A DNA stretch of 64,000 nt from positions 62,001 through 126,000 of the forward strand of contig NZ_JACJOD010000024.1 of assembly GCF_014695385.1 (NCBI RefSeq), written 5' to 3'. Of the stretch, positions 61,930 to 64,000 are shown piece by piece. Every line of letters starts with the position of its first letter. Within the stretch, counting starts at the first letter, position 1. The translations under genes were made by a program, and so were the position numbers. This stretch comes from Trichocoleus sp. FACHB-46 (lineage in GTDB: Bacteria; Cyanobacteriota; Cyanobacteriia; FACHB-46). The notes under the pieces are model-generated. The model was not told where the DNA came from, did not search any database, and saw only the letters and a program-made list of their open reading frames with translations.

Positions 61930-61936
61930 CAGCAAG

Positions 61937-62467
61937 ATGCGCTCAATTCAACTATTCATTGCTACCAGTCTAGATGGATATATTGCCAGAACATCAGGAG
62001 ACGTGGATTGGCTATTTACAGACCAAGACTACGGCTACACTGAGTTTTTTGAACAAGTCGATACAGTTTTGATGGGGCGTAAAACCTATGAGCAAGTTTT
62101 GGGCTTTGGCGAGTATCCCTATCACGGCAAAAAAGGATATGTTTTCTCCAAAACACAACAACAGCAACAAGATGAAAATGTAGAGTTTGTCAGCGCTGAC
62201 TGGGTTAACTTCCTGAACCAGTTACGTCACGCTCAAGGGCAAAATATCTGGCTAGTAGGCGGCTCTGAACTCATTCGTTTTTGTCTCCAACATGGTTTTG
62301 TGGATGAACTGATTCTCTCAATTCACCCCATTATTCTGGGTGATGGCATTCCTCTGATTGCTCATGACCCCACTCTTGAGACATTGCTGAAGTTGCAACA
62401 TACCAAAAACTATGAAACAGGGCTGCTCCAAGTTACTTACGCAATTCAGAAGCAGGTAGAAAAATAG
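61937..62467 (+). CDS. DHFR/RibD-family reductase
   Basis: 176 aa. RSIQLFIATSLDGYIARTSG, then VDWLF, MGRKTYEQVL, and the ending WLVGGSELIRFCLQHGFVDE, LSIHPIILGDGIPL. This is the short stand-alone dihydrofolate-reductase-like family (RibD C-terminal type) found in many bacteria. It is likely NAD(P)H-binding; the true substrate is unknown and it is not the folate enzyme FolA by sequence. It is coupled to DUF5996. Confidence 0.9.
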   Translation: MRSIQLFIATSLDGYIARTSGDVDWLFTDQDYGYTEFFEQVDTVLMGRKTYEQVLGFGEYPYHGKKGYVFSKTQQQQQDENVEFVSADWVNFLNQLRHAQGQNIWLVGGSELIRFCLQHGFVDELILSIHPIILGDGIPLIAHDPTLETLLKLQHTKNYETGLLQVTYAIQKQVEK

Positions 62468-62572
62468 CTGCTCAAGCTTGCGATCGCCACAGGCCAGACC
62501 CTACCCATTCTGTTAGAGCTAATTTTGCTGGGGGAATACTAAAGATTAGGTAGAGTTTACTTAACTGTCACG

Positions 62573-63385
62573 ATGGCCATCTCTAATCAGACCCGTAGGA
62601 TTCTGTGGAAACGATCGGGCGATCGCTGTGCTGTTTGTCAGCGTCGATTGGTCGTGCACGCCACTGAATCATACTTAGAGTCGGCAATTGGGAATGAATG
62701 TCATATTGTGGCACCCAAACCCAATGGCCCCCGTGGTAATTTCCCGCTGACTGTGGAAGAGCTAGATGACTACTCCAATCTCATTTTGCTCTGTCAAATT
62801 CATCATCAACTGGTTGATGCTCAGCCCCACACATATCCTGTAGATAAGTTAAGGGAGATCAAGCGCAGACATGAAGCGTGGATCAGAGATGCATTTAACC
62901 TAGAGCTGCCAGCATCAGAACCAATTCAATCTCCTTTGCTACTCTACAGAATGGAGACTGGCCTTCAACTCATATCTCTATTGCGTGGTAGCCATGCTTC
63001 CCGGTTTCATCATGACCATCTAGATAGCGATAGAACCGAACTGGCAAACGAGTTTTTGCAAAACTTTCAGGAGCGTCTTGATAGCTGGGATGCGATCGCC
63101 AGTCAAGATAGAATCACTGCTCAACTGACGCTAAACCGTTCTATCTGCAACCTAGAGGCGAATGGCTTGTTGGTTTATGCGGCCCGGCAGCAGGAGCGAC
63201 ACCAAGTAGAAAATTTAGTCATAGATGACTGGCAAGTTGGTTACTTATTGGTCGTCAACCAAGTCAACCCCATTACTGCCAATCGGAGTGAAGCTCTAGA
63301 ACGGCTGATGGGATTCAAGCTGGCAACAGATCGTGAGTTTGCCAGTTATATCCTGATTCAGCTACAACATGAACAAATTCGATAA
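62573..63385 (+). CDS. HNH-endonuclease-domain protein
   Basis: 270 aa. The HNH module is at the N-terminus: Zn Cys pair at Cys19 and Cys22 (DRCAVCQRR), then ECHIVAPKPN (Cys43-His44), the Asn in NLILLCQIHHQ (Asn69) and Cys74, His77, His78. The ECHI replaces the common DHI form. The C-terminal 170 residues are helical and unlike known domains (LLRGSHASRFHHDHLDSDRT). A DNA nuclease of defence or mobile origin is possible, but no partner genes are visible. Confidence 0.82.
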   Translation: MAISNQTRRILWKRSGDRCAVCQRRLVVHATESYLESAIGNECHIVAPKPNGPRGNFPLTVEELDDYSNLILLCQIHHQLVDAQPHTYPVDKLREIKRRHEAWIRDAFNLELPASEPIQSPLLLYRMETGLQLISLLRGSHASRFHHDHLDSDRTELANEFLQNFQERLDSWDAIASQDRITAQLTLNRSICNLEANGLLVYAARQQERHQVENLVIDDWQVGYLLVVNQVNPITANRSEALERLMGFKLATDREFASYILIQLQHEQIR

Positions 63386-63478
63386 ACAACGAATCAGTAC
63401 CGCATCATCCGGGCTAAGCCTAAACTGACTCCTGTTTCTCGACTTGGTTCGTCTTGTACCAAGAACCAAACTCCTGTT

Positions 63479-64000
63479 TCAGGCTACAGAGGCAGGAGTT
63501 AGATAAAGATTGGCGTGGCTTTTCCTGCCTGTCAGTAAATAGGCTGTGATGGCTCCTTTCCCCTTGACCTCAATTGAACCTCTAGGCTCGAAGCTGTAGT
63601 CATCTCGGAGGCATTCGTAAGTAGCCGCAGTAACTTGAATTTCTCCTGGTAACCCATGAGATTCCATGCGGCTGGCAACGTTGACCGTATCGCCCCAAAG
63701 GTCGTAGATAAACTTCTTGGTGCCAATCACGCCAGCTACCACTGGACCTGTGTTAATGCCAATTCGGAGGCTGCAATTCTGGTGATAGCGGCTATTGAAT
63801 TTGTGAATCTCTTCACGCATGGCTAGAGCCATTTCGGCGATCGCTTGGGGATGGTCAGGTCGTAGCGTGGGTAAGCCTCCCACCACCATATAGGCATCTC
63901 CGATCGTCTTGATTTTTTCTAAGTCATATTGTTCGCTCAGGCGATCGAAGGCGGAAAAGATCTCATTCAACATCGCCACGAGTGCTTCCGGAGGCACTTG
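63479..64000 (-). CDS. Adenylate/guanylate cyclase, C-terminal part (cut by window edge)
   Basis: About 173 C-terminal residues are visible; the gene continues past base 64000. Class III cyclase catalytic domain: LEKIKTIGDAYMVVGGLPTL (second metal Asp), the transition-state and substrate residues in LRIGINTGPVVAGVIGTKKF and IYDLWGDTVNVASRMESHGL. The domain ends FEPRGSIEVKGKGAITAYLL, followed by a short tail. The Lys in EKIKTIGDA and Asp in YDLWGDTVN point to ATP rather than GTP, so adenylate cyclase is likelier. It usually sits after sensor domains, which lie outside the window. Confidence 0.9.
   Translation of the reverse strand, partial: QVPPEALVAMLNEIFSAFDRLSEQYDLEKIKTIGDAYMVVGGLPTLRPDHPQAIAEMALAMREEIHKFNSRYHQNCSLRIGINTGPVVAGVIGTKKFIYDLWGDTVNVASRMESHGLPGEIQVTAATYECLRDDYSFEPRGSIEVKGKGAITAYLLTGRKSHANLYLTPASVA

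Noticed and set aside
63428-63480. Direct repeats ACTCCTGTTTC flanking a CTTGGT/ACCAAG hairpin as a mobile-element footprint
   Set aside because: The repeats are only 11 bp, the hairpin is short and there is no transposase or second copy in the window.
1-64000. Insertion sequence, prophage or integrative element
   Set aside because: No transposase, integrase, phage structural gene or long terminal repeats were found; HIP1 sites are spread through all parts, which argues against recent large foreign DNA.

Overview
The window looks like part of a cyanobacterial chromosome. The octamer GCGATCGC (the HIP1 element of cyanobacteria) recurs throughout. Several genes belong to cyanobacterium-typical families: the beta-carboxysome shell protein CcmP, a helical carotenoid protein (OCP N-terminal domain family), an FdC2-like ferredoxin with a C-terminal tail, DUF6335, and several pentapeptide-repeat and receiver-only proteins. 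The many paralogues and dispersed palindromic repeats suggest a large, probably filamentous genome, but the genus cannot be fixed from the sequence. No insertion sequence, prophage, CRISPR array or rRNA operon was seen. One tRNA gene (Ser-GGA) is present. The genes at both window edges are cut.

Layout. 0-7 kb: truncated histone-deacetylase-like gene, proA, folB, prohibitin homologue, DUF2294 protein, two receiver-only response regulators and two small unknown proteins. 7-9.5 kb: a leftward run of small membrane, periplasmic or lipoprotein genes. 9.8-19.3 kb: PLP-dependent ammonia-lyase, two small membrane proteins, two tandem dynamin-like GTPases, Mn catalase and a third, divergent dynamin-like GTPase. 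19.3-22.2 kb: two genes sharing a duplicated N-terminal domain, one a multipass membrane protein and the other a TPR protein. 22.4-28.4 kb: small proteins, GH31 glucosidase, an SDR followed by a decayed SDR remnant, and a helical carotenoid protein with a strong terminator. 28.6-35 kb: response regulator, hemC, glgA, nuclease, ferredoxin, LuxR-type regulator, tRNA-Ser and a pentapeptide protein. 35-41 kb: DUF421, alpha/beta hydrolase, RecQ-like helicase, two tandem SDRs with C-terminal membrane anchors, and DUF6335.

43.8-50.0 kb is a compact rightward cluster that looks like a stress or detoxification operon: ferritin-like mini-protein, PfpI/ferritin-like fusion, phosphoribosyltransferase, SRPBCC membrane protein, two tandem zinc alcohol dehydrogenases, a tiny protein and a cupin. 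It is followed on the other strand by a large Cache-HAMP histidine kinase. 53-55 kb carries ccmP (TTG start) 12 bp upstream of a pentapeptide-repeat gene. 55-64 kb has a metallo-beta-lactamase-fold protein with a degenerate metal motif, an exported protein, a DUF99-rtcA pair, a HAD phosphatase, a YfcE-like phosphoesterase, DUF5996, a DHFR-family reductase, an HNH protein and the C-terminal part of an adenylate/guanylate cyclase.

A recurring theme is adjacent gene duplication: response regulators, dynamins, the N-domain pair, SDRs and alcohol dehydrogenases. A second theme is two or three families of GC-rich palindromic repeats in the gaps between genes. The most interesting candidates for an uncharacterised system are the dynamin/membrane-protein cluster (11.2-19.3 kb) and the 43.8-50.0 kb stress cluster.
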